From Ascaphus truei (taxonomy: Eukaryota > Chordata > Amphibia > Anura > Ascaphidae): 64,000 bases of DNA. Position 1 is the first letter of the stretch; each line of letters starts with the position of its first letter. This document shows positions 11,199 to 21,471 of the stretch, one piece after another. The DNA is taken from contig CM071586.1 of the NCBI GenBank assembly GCA_036426205.1, forward strand, positions 11,761,768 to 11,825,767, given 5' to 3'. Position numbers and translations under genes: made by a program. The notes beneath the pieces were generated by a model. That model ran no database searches. It had not been told where the DNA came from and worked only from the letters and a program-made list of their open reading frames with translations.

Positions 11199-11680
11199 GG
11201 TGGTGGCAGTGGATAGTTATGATGTGAAATTGAGCAGGGGTTAATACTAACTCGCTGGTTCCTTGCAGAAGAGAAAGATAGGTTTGCTAGAGTAGCCGTG
11301 TGTATTAACCCTGGTTGTATGTCTAAGTCACGTGCTCACTTGTGTGCTGTTCGTGGCGGTGGTATATTGGGACGGCTTGACGAGAGATACAACTCATTTG
11401 AGGGACCCTTGCGGGGGTGAAGAGTGGGGCAGCTTGCGGGTTGTGTATTGATCCTTGATCCTGTAAGAGGGGATACTGTCCATTTGACGGACCTTGGCGG
11501 AGTTGAAGAGTGGGTGCGCTTGCGAGCGTCAGTATTAACCCTTGTCCCGTATGCAGGTCGCGTGCTAGCAGGGGGTCGTACGTGACACTGTGTATGAGGT
11601 GTGGGCCATCCGATTCTTGGGCAGGTTGGTTGGGCTTGCCCACGGGCAAAGATTTGCCAGCTGGCACCCCCTGGTAACAG
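11199..11680 (+). mobile_element. Primer binding site and leader remnant after the LTR
   Basis: TGGTGGCAG (11201-11209) fits a tRNA-Leu primer site. The following 450 bp has two similar blocks, each containing GAAGAGTGGG and a TTGCGGG/TTGCGAG step, but no gag-like coding frame can be followed. The element is lost beyond about 11680. Confidence 0.4.
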
Positions 11681-11893
11681 TTATATTAACTACAGAATGG
11701 TGACATTTCGATTTCAGGCAGAATTCGATTCTGCCATGGAATGGTCGTTTCCTTTTTAGGCGCGGAAGAGAGAGAGAGAGCTGTTTTAATAGAGTTTTAA
11801 GTTCTATATATAACCCCTCAAAACTCCCTTCAAATAATATAGGGAGAGACCCCTGTGCTCAAAAAGTAGCATGCCTGGGGTACCTGGGAGATA

Positions 11894-11961
11894 TGCTAAT
11901 TACATAATTACATTATGTGTTTTTCAGTGCTAATTACATAATTACATTATGTGTTTTTCAG
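11894..11961. repeat. 34-bp tandem duplication
   Basis: Two identical adjacent units starting TGCTAATTACATAATTACAT and ending in TTTTTCAG. Perfect identity points to a recent replication slip or unequal exchange. Confidence 0.9.
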
Positions 11962-12124
11962 TGCTAAGTAACACTGGGTTTATTTGCACATATTAACTGT
12001 TTTATCACTTTGCGCCATGAACACTGTTTTGTTTAGGTTTTTTTAATTTGGGGAAAACCGCTGGTGTTTAGGCTGCAGCTTGAGTATATCACAATATTTG
12101 TTGCGCTTTATTATAGTTTTTTAT

Positions 12125-12418
12125 ACTGCCTGCCTAATAAACCCGGGGGTCCAGACACCGCTACAACAGCCAGGAGCCACACAACCATTAATGGTTAATT
12201 ACATTCAGATTGCGGTCTTATAGGATCACCCCAACAAGAGAGAAGGCAATAATCGTGTACACTGTGTTGTAAATCAGGATACTATTGAGTTAAACTTGGC
12301 TCTTATAGTTGCTCACTTACTATAAGACGGCAATCTTAATGCAATGAACCATTAATGGTTGTGTGGCTCCTGGATGTTGTAGCGGTGTTTGGACCCCCAG
12401 GTTTAGCAGGCAGGCAGT
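12125..12418. mobile_element. Fold-back element with 99-bp inverted arms
   Basis: Left arm 12125-12223 begins ACTGCCTGCC; right arm 12320-12418 ends GGCAGGCAGT. Arms share blocks such as AACCATTAATGGTT, CACACAACC, AGGAGCCACAC, CTACAAC and GGGGGTCCA with a few mismatches. The spacer is about 96 bp. No coding sequence and no clear target duplication are seen, so the transposon class is open. Confidence 0.8.
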
Positions 12419-12925
12419 GCTGATGCTTCCCCACATGGACAGACGCAGTCCCCGGGCAAAGGTATAACCTCAGAATAAAAGAAAACAGATAGCACAGACC
12501 AATACCAGACTAATATTTAGTGCAAGCATACACACATTTTACTCACACTTTAGAAGTAAAAACCGACAATATAATAGGGGGTAGCTGTAGAAAGCCTTTC
12601 AATGCCGTTCAAAAGCTGTTACCCGGCAATCTTACGGAGCTGCAAACACTGTCACATGTATCCTCTCCGCGCCGACCGCCTCGGCGTGAAACGTCACTCA
12701 GGAGAGAGGTTCTCCTCAACCAGCAATACCGCAGACCTGTGGTTGTTACAGGGGAACCCTCCGCATACACTGTATCCACGCTGATCGTCCCGGCGTGTGA
12801 CATCACTCTGGAAGGGATTCTCCGTCTCCGATGTCTTCGGCAGTGTAGCGCAGTGCAGCGCAATGCGACGCAATGTGCTGCAGTCTCCAACAGCTCTCCT
12901 ACTAAGTGCTCTCCCCGCAAGATTG
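12419..12925. other. Repeat-derived sequence linked to a hammerhead-like motif
   Basis: Probably the body of the repeat whose minus-strand hammerhead-like motif sits at 12926-12962. It has two related blocks, around 12675-12715 (CTCGGCGTGAAACGTCACTC) and 12785-12825 (CCCGGCGTGTGACATCACTC). The open frames here are not supported by any motif. Confidence 0.4.
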
Positions 12926-12962
12926 CCCCTACGCGTTTCGCAGAAAACTGCTTCGTCAGGAG
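12926..12962 (-). ncRNA. Hammerhead-like ribozyme motif with canonical CTGANGA core
   Basis: Minus strand: CTC, core CTGACGA, an extra A, helix II GCAG-TTTT-CTGC, GAAA, palindrome ACGCGT, A, then GGGG. The core matches CUGANGA and GAAA exactly. Stem I is weak (CUC with GGG). The single A between the core and helix II departs from the textbook hammerhead and is shared by the other copies here. A TTTAAATAG box lies about 25 bp upstream. Confidence 0.55.
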
Positions 12963-13458
12963 TTGGGTTCCTCCCACGCCCTCTCTCTATTTAAAGATTA
13001 ATGCTAATTGAACAGGTGTTAATGCATGGGTGGACCCTAAAAGGTGCTATAATGTGTGTGTTGCTAATCAGACATACAACTTTAATACAATAAACCCAAA
13101 TAATAATTAGACATTTAAATAAAAACACATTATAACCAAAAAGCCTGTGTATAATATTAAGACTCAATAATGAAAAGCTATATCCATATGAAATGAAACA
13201 TACGCAATATAATTAATACCCCTCAACAACACGGATGGGTGGGAGACAAGAAGACAAAAAACAAAAATTAATAAATTTCGGTGGAACATATAAAATGTCT
13301 AAAATGGTAAAAATTCTAAAAACAGGACTGGGGAAAAAAGGGAGAACACAGGGAAACAGAAATGGTATCAGCAACAGGAGGGGATCGATTAGGATCATGA
13401 GAAAAACCTTTACATTTAAAACTATAAATACATAAATATAGTAAAAATATTATTTTAA
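12963..13458. other. Repeat flank and AT-rich sequence, no gene recognised
   Basis: The first part (to about 13200) is probably the upstream part of the minus-strand hammerhead-bearing repeat. The rest is A-rich with no motif. Confidence 0.4.
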
Positions 13459-14231
13459 TGTAGCCATGTGTAAAATTGGGTTACATGCTTCCCCATTCTG
13501 TGCTGTAATCCCTGTTAAGTGGGCAGGTTTGCCAGCAGTCATCATGGAGGTTTGCCCTCAACCCCTGTGATGTGTAAGTGTAACAGAGGAAGTGACAGCA
13601 TGATCTGTGTCCACTGTTAGTGACTCAGAGGTGGGTCTTTCTGGAACCTATATATTACGCATCACTTCCTAAAGTGTGTTATGTCTGGGTGAAGTGTCTG
13701 CAGGTGTTCAAGTGTGAGTTGCCGAGAGAAACAAGCAGACCCCACTGTGTCCAGGGCTCTGGCACAGCTGGTAGTCTCCCTTAAGGGAGAAGTGGCAGAA
13801 ATATACCTGGTTGATTAAAGAGTCAGGAGGGACCTTCCTAATGAAGTGCAGCTACAAGATGTGTGGCTAAGTGTCGGCCGCTATGATGGGCAGTCTGCCA
13901 TGTACCATGCAAATAAAGATGACCCTGTTCAAGAGACCCTTCTTGCCTGAGACTGGAGTTATTCAGCAAGAAGATGCACCCAGGAGTTCTCTTCCAGAAA
14001 CTCCTCCCTGCTGTCATGGGGATCTGGAAGGGATGGAGGCGCTGTACCAACTGTGGGTAGAACTCAGCACTACCTCATATGCCTGTCATGGTGAAATCCC
14101 CACTACCAACGAACGGGAGACTCAGGAGTCCTGTGAGCCAGCAGGTGCACCACTCTACACTGAGATGTAACTGGGGGCAGATTATGCATAGAGGGGCCAA
14201 TATGAGATTGGGGGGGCCTTGAACCATTACA
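13459..14231 (+). repeat. LTR of an internally deleted LTR retrotransposon
   Basis: Starts TGTAGCC and ends ACCATTACA, contains TATATATTACG near 13650 and AATAAA near 13910. Its last 65 bp recur at 14756-14819, as expected for the second LTR. The sequence after it, TTTTTGGAGGCGCTGCTGAG, is where a primer site should be; TGGAGG...GAGAT partly resembles a tRNA-Gln site. TTAA flanks both outer ends (before 13459 and after 14819), a possible 4-bp target duplication. Confidence 0.6.
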
Positions 14232-14755
14232 TTTTTGGAGGCGCTGCTGAGATCATCAGGACAGGCTTTTGCTAGGCTAACTGGGAAACAGGAAATGTAT
14301 GCTGCCAGGAAGTGCTGTGGAATGGACGGGACCTAGGGGTAGTCAGGAGTGTCAGGACGGCTCGCAAAGTACACCCTAGGGCCTTGAATGGAGTAAAGTG
14401 GGTCTGGAGCTAGGGCTATAGCTGTTCTAGTCACCTTGAGGCAGCTAGTCGTAGGATGCCTGAGGGGATAGCCTGGTTAACATGGGTCAGGAATTCCTGA
14501 GAGGGTCTGCGCTAGGTGTAGCCAAAAGTAGGTTTACGCCCTAGTACTGCATGGAGAAGCCAGAGTACTCTAGCCAGTAACCAGACTACTTACCACAGAG
14601 CACATACTGGAGGATAGTGTGTACAGCATACAGTGAGAGAGTTAGCCTAGCCTGAGGTAGTGCATACATGAGTAAGACACACATGAGATACATGTAGAGG
14701 TGCACTGGCATTCTTTATTGCGTCAAAATGGCGGCTGCTGAGATGTACTGAGATG
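14232..14755 (+). mobile_element. Leader remnant of the deleted LTR element
   Basis: Sequence between the two LTR pieces, about 520 bp, without coding motifs. It shows that gag-pol was removed while the LTR ends were kept. Confidence 0.5.
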
Positions 14756-14819
14756 TAACTGGGGACAGATTATGCATAGAGGGGCCAATATGAGATTGGG
14801 GGGGCCTCAAACCGTTACA
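14756..14819 (+). repeat. 3' end of the second LTR
   Basis: Near-identical to the end of the LTR at 13459-14231: both share AACTGGGG.CAGATTATGC, GAGGGGCCAATATGAGATTG and end in TTACA. Confidence 0.7.
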
Positions 14820-14899
14820 TTAAAAAAAGTATAATTTCGGTGTGTCAAGGACGCTGACGAGGATGGTCGTGTAGGAGAGGAGCTCCACAGACCCTTGCA

Positions 14900-15734
14900 T
14901 AAAATCATTGCTATAAGCACTTTTCCCCCACAAATTAAGCTCCACACTTCCCTGCAGGCGGACTTAAGAGCTGCAGTCACTGAGCTTAAGCAACATATCA
15001 CAGGCCTGACAGAGCGCACCTCGGCCCTGGAGAATAAAATGGTGGACACCCAGCAAGCTCAGGAAGCAGCCGACAATGAGATATACCGACTGGGGGGCAG
15101 AGATAAGCAGTCTCCGTGACAGCCTGGAAGATCAGGAGAACCGTGATCGGCGGCAAAATATCAGAATCCGCGGCATACCAGAATCAGTGCCCCCCCGGCC
15201 AGCTAAAGGCATATCTCCTTGAATTCTTCACATCAGTATGCGGAGATCTTGAACACAAAGATTTAGGAATGGATAGAGCCCACCGCGCACTGGGACTGCG
15301 GTCTGAGGACCCTAACCGGATGAGGGACATCATTGTCCGCCTCCATAGATACTCTATAAAAGAGAAAATAATGGAGGCCTGCCGAGCTAAAGAGCCCATC
15401 AAATTTAAAGATGACCCATTACAACTCTACAACGACCTATCAAAAGTCACGGTCAACTGCCGCAGAGAACTGAGTCCTTGACTATCTTACTGCGAGAGAA
15501 TGAAGTGAAATACAAGTGGGGGTTCCCATTTAAGCTCCCTCGTGCAGAGAAATTGCAAGTTCCTTACCATTAGACATCCCGAGGACATGGAGCAATTTGC
15601 CCGGGCGCTGGGCCTCAGCCTGCCTCCTGGCTGGAGATTCAACTCCTCCAGACCCCAAAGACCTGACACAACGGAACCCCCGATCAGAGCCTCAGAAAGA
15701 CTAGCGGGACAGAAGCAGCAGATAAGTAAATAAA
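14900..15734 (+). pseudogene. LINE C ORF1 (L1-type RNA-binding protein) pseudogene
   Basis: Contains a coiled-coil segment (LRAAVTELKQHITGLTERTS, then ALENKMVDTQ), the L1 ORF1 hallmark LEDQENRDRRQNIRIRGIPE, and the C-terminal LGMDRAHRALG with RDIIVRLHRYSIKEKI. L1 ORF1 proteins form trimers through the coiled coil and chaperone the LINE RNA. Frameshifts near 15100 and 15180 and a stop near 15480 break it; the end (KYKWGFPFKLPR) is still legible. LINE B inserted just after its 3' end. Confidence 0.8.
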
Positions 15735-15746
15735 AAAGCTGCCCCT
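15732..15746 (+). repeat. Target site duplication of LINE B, left copy
   Basis: AAAAAAGCTGCCCCT, identical to 18522-18536. Confidence 0.95.
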
Positions 15747-18521
15747 AATTAATCAGGGAAATTGGTCTGTAACTACCACATTCCTGCGGGTCTTTTCCCG
15801 GTTTGGGTATTACTGAGATGGACGCTTGGAGCATATGTCGAGGGAAAGGGGTTCCCCCCAATACTTGGTTAAACATGCGTAGAAGATGAGGTGTCAGTTG
15901 CTGTTTATATTTTTTATAGTAAAGTTATAGTTTCCCTGATTAATTCGGACATTAAAATCTATGAGAAATTATTGGCCAACCGTTTGAGTCTAGTCCTACC
16001 CAGGCTGGTGCACCCAGATCAAGTCGGGTTTATCGCGGGCAGGCAGGCAGCGGATAACACCAGACGAATCATTGATCTGTTAGAAATAGCCAATACAAGA
16101 TCGATTCCAGTTATGGCGCTCAGCCTGGACGCAGAAAAGGCATTTGATAGGATAGACTGGCCATACTTAGAGGCTACACTTGGAGCATTTGGACTGGGGG
16201 AGAAGGTGACGAGAGCTATTTTGGCGCTATATTCAGATCCGTCAGCGAGGGTGACCCACCGAGGATTCGTTTCGGATCCCTTCTCAATTAGAAGTGGCAC
16301 GAGACAACGTTGCCCGCTCTCCCCACTTCTCTTTGCTTTATGCATGGAACTTCTAGCTGCTCAGATTAGAGACAGTAGAGACATCTCAGGTATTGTCATT
16401 GGAAGCCAGTCGCATAAAGTGGCACTCTATGCGGATGATGTATTCCTGACAATCGCTAAGCCCCTTACCTCTCTGCCAAACCTATTTGACTTACTCGGGA
16501 GGTTTAACAGGATCTCCCGATTCAAAATTAATCAGGCTAAATCAGAGGCCATGAACATAAATTTGCCAAAACCATTGGAGAAGCTGATCACCCTCAACTT
16601 TAATTTTGCATGGCAGCAGAATCAAATTAAATATCTGGGAATCAACGTGACAAAGACAGCCAAGCTGCTATACCAGGCCAACTACCCTAAATTAATAAGC
16701 ACCCTGAAAGGGGACATACGGCGACGGGCTACACATAAAATTTCTTGGATCGGGAAGATCCACTGCATTAAGATGAATCTGCTTCCCCGCCTTCTTTATC
16801 TGTATCAATCCCTACCGGTGCCGATACGATTGAAGGAAACCCTCGCGCTTCAATCAGAAATAGATAAATTTATCTGGGGAGGTAAGAAGGCGAGAGTAGG
16901 CAAGCAGATAATGCGTAGACAAACAGGGGCAGGGGGGCTGGCGGTACCTTGCTTGTTCTCATATTACAAAGCGGCACAATTATGCCAAATTGTGCAATGG
17001 CACGCCGACCCGGACTCAAAAAGATGGGTCGAGATAGAACAGGAGATTTGCTCCCCAATTGACTTGAAACACCTAATTTGGCTCCCTAAAAAGGTGCGAT
17101 CGGGCACCAAATGGCCGCTAGCCTCAATGACCAACTCACTCTCGGTGTGGGAGAGCACGAGGCTTAAGTGTTCCCTGACCCATCAAAAATCTGGTATGAC
17201 CCCCCTATGGGATAATCCATTATTTGCTCCGGGACTGAACGGTCCTAATTTCGCAATCTGGAAAGCTAACCATCTCAATAGATTAACAGATCTGGAGGGT
17301 AGAAGAGGCATACAAACTTTTGATCTACTAAAATCTGATAACAATATCCCGAATGCTGAATTCTTTAGATACCTCCAGATCAGAGCATTTTACCAGGCGT
17401 ATCAACCAATAAGCCCATTAACAAATTACGAAAAGCTCTGTCGCTCAGTGACAACCACTAAGGGACTCATATCGCAGTTATACAAGGAAGTGATGGGTTC
17501 GGGGGTAGAAGTGGCGGAAAAACTGGGTTATATGACCAGATGGGAGTCTGACTTAGGGGAGGAGCTGGAACTAGAGGAGTGGACAAAAATCGCGACTGCG
17601 GTCTCCAAGAGCTCCATGTGCACGACCCTACGGGAGAACGCATATAAAGTTATGATGAGATGGTACTACACCCCCACAAAATTAGCTAAATTTCTGCCCG
17701 GTTACTCCCCATTGTGCCCCAGACAATGTGGACAACAAGCAGACTTGTTACACATGCTGTGGTCCTGCCCCAAAATAGTCGGGGTCTGGGAACAAATCAA
17801 AGATTGGCTAAATAGAATCCTAGACGTTGAGGTCCCGTTGGACCCATGGTTGTTCCTTCTGAACAGACCGCACAAAGACCTATCCAAGCATACCCATAAA
17901 CTGATATCTCACTTTGCAACGGCAATGAGGGGAGAGATCACAGCACGTTGGAAACAAAATACGATCCCATTAATAGCAGCAATTCGGAATAGAATCTGGA
18001 CGGTCTGTCAGATGGAAAAACTGACCAGCCTCGTACAAGACACAGGCGAAAATTACCTAAAAGTCTGGATGCCGTGGCTGGCCCAGATAGACATACCGGG
18101 GGTAGACAGGTCCACAATCTGGCAATGATAGAGAGAAATGCGTTCTCCCGTGGTAGTGCAGCACAAACACAAACAATGAAAACAAAAATAAGAGACAGAT
18201 GGGAGACATTGAGAGTCCCACGAGGGGGGCGCAGATGGAACCAGTCAGATCCCAGCCACCCCCTGTAAGAGATGGGCCGAAGGTGATAAGGTCCGCAGCG
18301 GAACCACAGTAGAAGATAATTCCCCCCCCTCCCACCCCCCCTATTTACCCTACGCTTAGAATAGAGGTGTTTGTCTGTCTGTATGTCTCCCCAGTCTGTC
18401 CTGTGCATAGCTAGAATACATGGACACTGGACTTTGATCTGATTCTGTGATGGATAAAAATGTATGCAATGTCTGATGTACATGTGACCTTCTAATAAAA
18501 CTAAGTTGAAAAAAAAAAAAA
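15747..18521 (+). mobile_element. LINE B, young twin-primed L1/Tx1-like insertion
   Basis: The first 175 bp are inverted: on the minus strand they spell the RT segment with YKKYKQQLTPHLLRMFNQ and YRPISLIN. From about 15931 the element runs forward from the same point (SLINSDIKIYEKLLANR). TTTCCCTGATTAATT is present in both halves, marking the inversion joint. This is the signature of twin priming. The body ends with AATAAA (18494-18499) and a poly(A) run. The perfect 15-bp target duplication and the unbroken coding frame indicate a recent insertion into LINE C. Confidence 0.95.
15931..18128 (+). CDS. LINE B ORF2 fragment (reverse transcriptase and C-terminal region)
   Basis: About 730 codons without a stop. 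RT motifs: DQVGFIAGRQAADNTRRIID, LSLDAEKAFDRIDWPYLEA, GTRQRCPLSPLLFALCM and LYADDVFLT. The YADD catalytic box is intact, but the usual RQGCPLSP is RQRCPLSP. The C-terminal region keeps PLCPRQCGQQADLLHMLWSC. The endonuclease and the first RT motifs are absent through 5' truncation and inversion, so it cannot mobilise itself. There is no promoter of its own; any expression would be read-through. Confidence 0.9.
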
Positions 18522-18536
18522 AAAAAAGCTGCCCCT
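18522..18536 (+). repeat. Target site duplication of LINE B, right copy
   Basis: AAAAAAGCTGCCCCT directly after the poly(A) run; matches 15732-15746 base for base. Confidence 0.95.
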
Positions 18537-20904
18537 CCGTTCTCTGAGTTTAACCCTATACCCAGTTGTTACCTAGTTTACCAAGTTACAGAACAGCCCA
18601 GTTGGGCTGAGACCCAACGGTGGACATGAAGGAAGCATTACCGGCCGACAACCCATCATCATATCCCCGCCTAATGGAGGGAAGCAGCCACCGAGAGAGA
18701 ACGCCGCACCCAAATCCTACCTCGACGTCCCTTACAAGCAGCACCTACCTCTACCGTGAATCCTTCGGACGCAAGATGGCCGATGACCGTGGAAACCAGA
18801 GGAGCGCAGCCTTTTCGCTTGCGGGCGACAGGGAGAGGAGTACAGGAGATTTGCCTTACATGTAGAGGGGACAGGGGTGGAGAGGAGATAGGGGCGCACC
18901 CTGTCTCTCTTTCACTCCCTCTCTTACCCTTTGCCCAGAGCCCTATCACAGCTTCACCAAAGAGAGGGGACCTACTTACTTAGTTTAAGCCTCCATAGTT
19001 TCTGGCTCCGAATAAGACCTCTGACCCCACCTCCGGGTGATGGGCTGGACGCCCCAACAACCGTGAGTACCTAAGGCCCCGAAATCCGGTCTGGCCCACC
19101 CGACTAAGATCTTGACGCACAGGCATGCCTGGATAAACGTGGGGTAGAACAACCGCTAACACCACAAATCCTAACCAAGCGCCCCGGGGGCCCTAGTTAA
19201 CCCGTAACCAAACCCATTATGGCTACAACACTATGCCTTGGGGGCGAAGTGAAGCAAAGTACTTTGCGCGGAGATATCAGGACTAAAGTACTAGCTGTAG
19301 ACACTCACGCAAACGAATTCTGATCACTATATATATAATTATTACCTAACTGGTATACCACAAACAGCCCCCCACCCCCTGTGCTCCCCCCCAAAAAGGT
19401 TTCACCAAGTCCCAAGTTTCCCAGGTTACCCTGCACGATGATTAGGATATGGGACGCAAGAGAATTTAGTTCCCCCTGATCCTTCCCCCCCCATCCCAAA
19501 AGGACTTCTCAGACAATTCACTTTCCCCGTAGGCACACACAATTATTGCCGCAGAGACAGGTCTCATACATATATGAAGAGGTAAACCTCAACTTGCTAT
19601 ACAGAAAATGGCATACCGGTCACATTCCGGTCAATTATGTTGCTATGCACATCATAGAGGGCTGCGACTGAATTTCCTGCTAACCATGTAGCCAAGCTCA
19701 GCCCTCACACAGCAGTTCCCATTGTTGATCCACAAGGGTCTCGAACCCCTCCCCCACCCACCCCCTACCCCTATCACCCCTCTCCCCTCTCCCCCCTGTC
19801 CCTCCCTCCCCCCTGCCCCCCTTCCCCCACCCCCATCTAACTAGGTACTACTACCCCAGGTGCCCGGGATATCCTGCTCAATTCACGGGACAGATATCTT
19901 TATCCCATCTAACCAGGTTGCGTTAATCATTTTATAGGACAGATACTGTCACCCCACTCAACCAGGTCACCAAACGCGGCCCTAGTTGCAGACGCTGACA
20001 TCCCAGTAAATAAGGCCATACACAGCAGGTCTCATTGCTGACTGGGCAACAAAAAAAAGGGCTGAGCCTCCCCACCACCCCTTCCCACCCCTCCCGCCCC
20101 GCCCCGCCCCCCCTCACCCCTTCCCCCCCACGCTCCACACACCGCCCCCCCCCCATCCCTACTCTCATAGTCGCTCACAGTTCTCGCCGCGGAGATTACT
20201 CTCCTAAACCGATTAAGGTTTAACCCCCAACTCACTGAGCAGAAAATATCTTCACCGGTTAATTCTGCTGATATGTTTAACCTCTGGAGCTGTTATTCAC
20301 TACGTTGTTACGACCAACCTCCTGGGCCGATATTAACTGTGTTGTTATGCTTAACTCGTAGAGCGGATGCTACCTATGGTGTTATGCTCAACCTATGGGA
20401 CTGATATGTTGTTGCCTACATTGTTATGCCTAACATAAGGGATTGATATTATCTATGTTGTTATTCATATTGCTATGCTTAACTTATAAGACTGATATTA
20501 GCTAGGTTGTTATCCATGTTATTATGCTCAATTTATGGGACTGAAATTATTTATGTTGTTACCTATGTTGTTATGCTTCATACATGGAGCTGATATTGAT
20601 ACGCAAGCAGGCCAGGGAGTCATAATCATCCCCCACCGTAACTGTTGTCATACCAGAGACTAATACTACTCACAGCAGGTCCCAACGCTGACCTAGTAGT
20701 AGGAAAAGGATCTCGTGTCCCTCTCCCACCTCCCCCTCCCCTTGCCCTTCTCTGCTCCCCCCCCCTCCACCAGGCGGATCCTGTCTCCCCACTCATGCTG
20801 TTTAGCTCAACGCAAGGGACAGACACTGTTACCCCAGTCACCAATGCCCACGGACCCAACCCTCCCTGCAACCGTGGTCATCCTGGTGAATAATGTCACA
20901 GGTG
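18537..20904 (+). mobile_element. LINE C inter-ORF region with internal repeats
   Basis: No protein motif is found over 2.4 kb. Three related blocks (around 19690, 20015 and 20670) pair CACAGCAGKTYYCA-type sequence with long pyrimidine-rich tracts and with phrases such as GGGACAGAYAYTGTYACCCC. Between the second and third block lies the GTTGTTATGCT repeat array. Read-through frames over C-rich tracts are not genes. Long spacer regions between ORF1 and ORF2 are also present in LINE D. Confidence 0.5.
20230..20600. repeat. Degenerate tandem array, about 45-50 bp per unit
   Basis: Around eight diverged units built on TATGTTGTTATGCTTAAC followed by TTATGGGACTGATATTA-like sequence. Spacing and sequence vary, so it is old. 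Confidence 0.75.
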
Positions 20905-21471
20905 AAAAAAATCAGTGCGCAGCTAATTAAAATTAGTGAAATAATAAGTATAATAAATTACGTGACCTTTATGGAGCGTCTGCAGCTATGGTAACAGGGA
21001 TGGCTCAAGGACCCCCGAGAACTAGCAGATAAAAACACAAAAAACACAGCGCACAACGCTCATAGTGTATTAAAAATTATATTAGCATCAACAGTGAATA
21101 AGATAAGTAATGTGCGTACATCAAGATGATGTTAAGCAAGCATTTCAGGGATATTTTACCCAAACACCAAGTGGAAGCCGGATAGGATGTTGTCACAGGT
21201 GTAGGAAGGCTTCTTCTTGACCAGCGGTTCCTATTTGGGTAAGTATGGAGTCTTTAATCAATCCCTGATGAAGAAACCTACGGGTTTTGAAACGCGTTGG
21301 ATAGTGTACTATCTCGATATATACTGCCCCACTCTTGTGAGTTGACCCAGCAAACCGGTGCAAGTATCGGCGAAAATCCTCCGGTGACGTCATCAACCCG
21401 GAAGTGCCTGAATGGAGGAGGGAGAGCGGAAGCCAGCCGGCATTGACAACGGATATCTGTCGTCGGTGCTG
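20905..21471 (+). mobile_element. Hammerhead-bearing short repeat inserted in LINE C
   Basis: Non-LINE sequence sitting between the LINE C inter-ORF region and a truncated ORF2. It carries the best hammerhead-like motif of the window (21261-21302) and, about 80 bp later, CCGGTGACGTCATCA, a phrase with a counterpart (CCGGTGACGTCACTC) in the repeat around 9390. Borders are approximate; no target duplication was found. Confidence 0.5.
21261..21302 (+). ncRNA. Hammerhead-like ribozyme motif, best-preserved copy
   Basis: Order: stem I ATCC (21261-21264), core CTGATGA (21265-21271), one extra A, helix II GAAACC-TACG-GGTTTT (21273-21288), GAAA (21289-21292), palindrome ACGCGT (21292-21297), T at the cleavage position (21298), stem I partner GGAT (21299-21302). 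CTGATGA and GAAA match the hammerhead core. The 6-bp ACGCGT is self-complementary, so helix III would be either a tiny hairpin or formed between two RNAs, as reported for Penelope-associated small hammerheads. The extra A after the core is non-canonical. Confidence 0.65.

Noticed and set aside
12520..13011. Open frame of 163 codons near the fold-back element
   Set aside because: It overlaps a repeat with a hammerhead-like motif on the other strand and shows no domain or splice context.
14232..14255. Confident tRNA-Gln primer site
   Set aside because: Only TGGAGG and GAGAT fit; too many mismatches to claim the primer.
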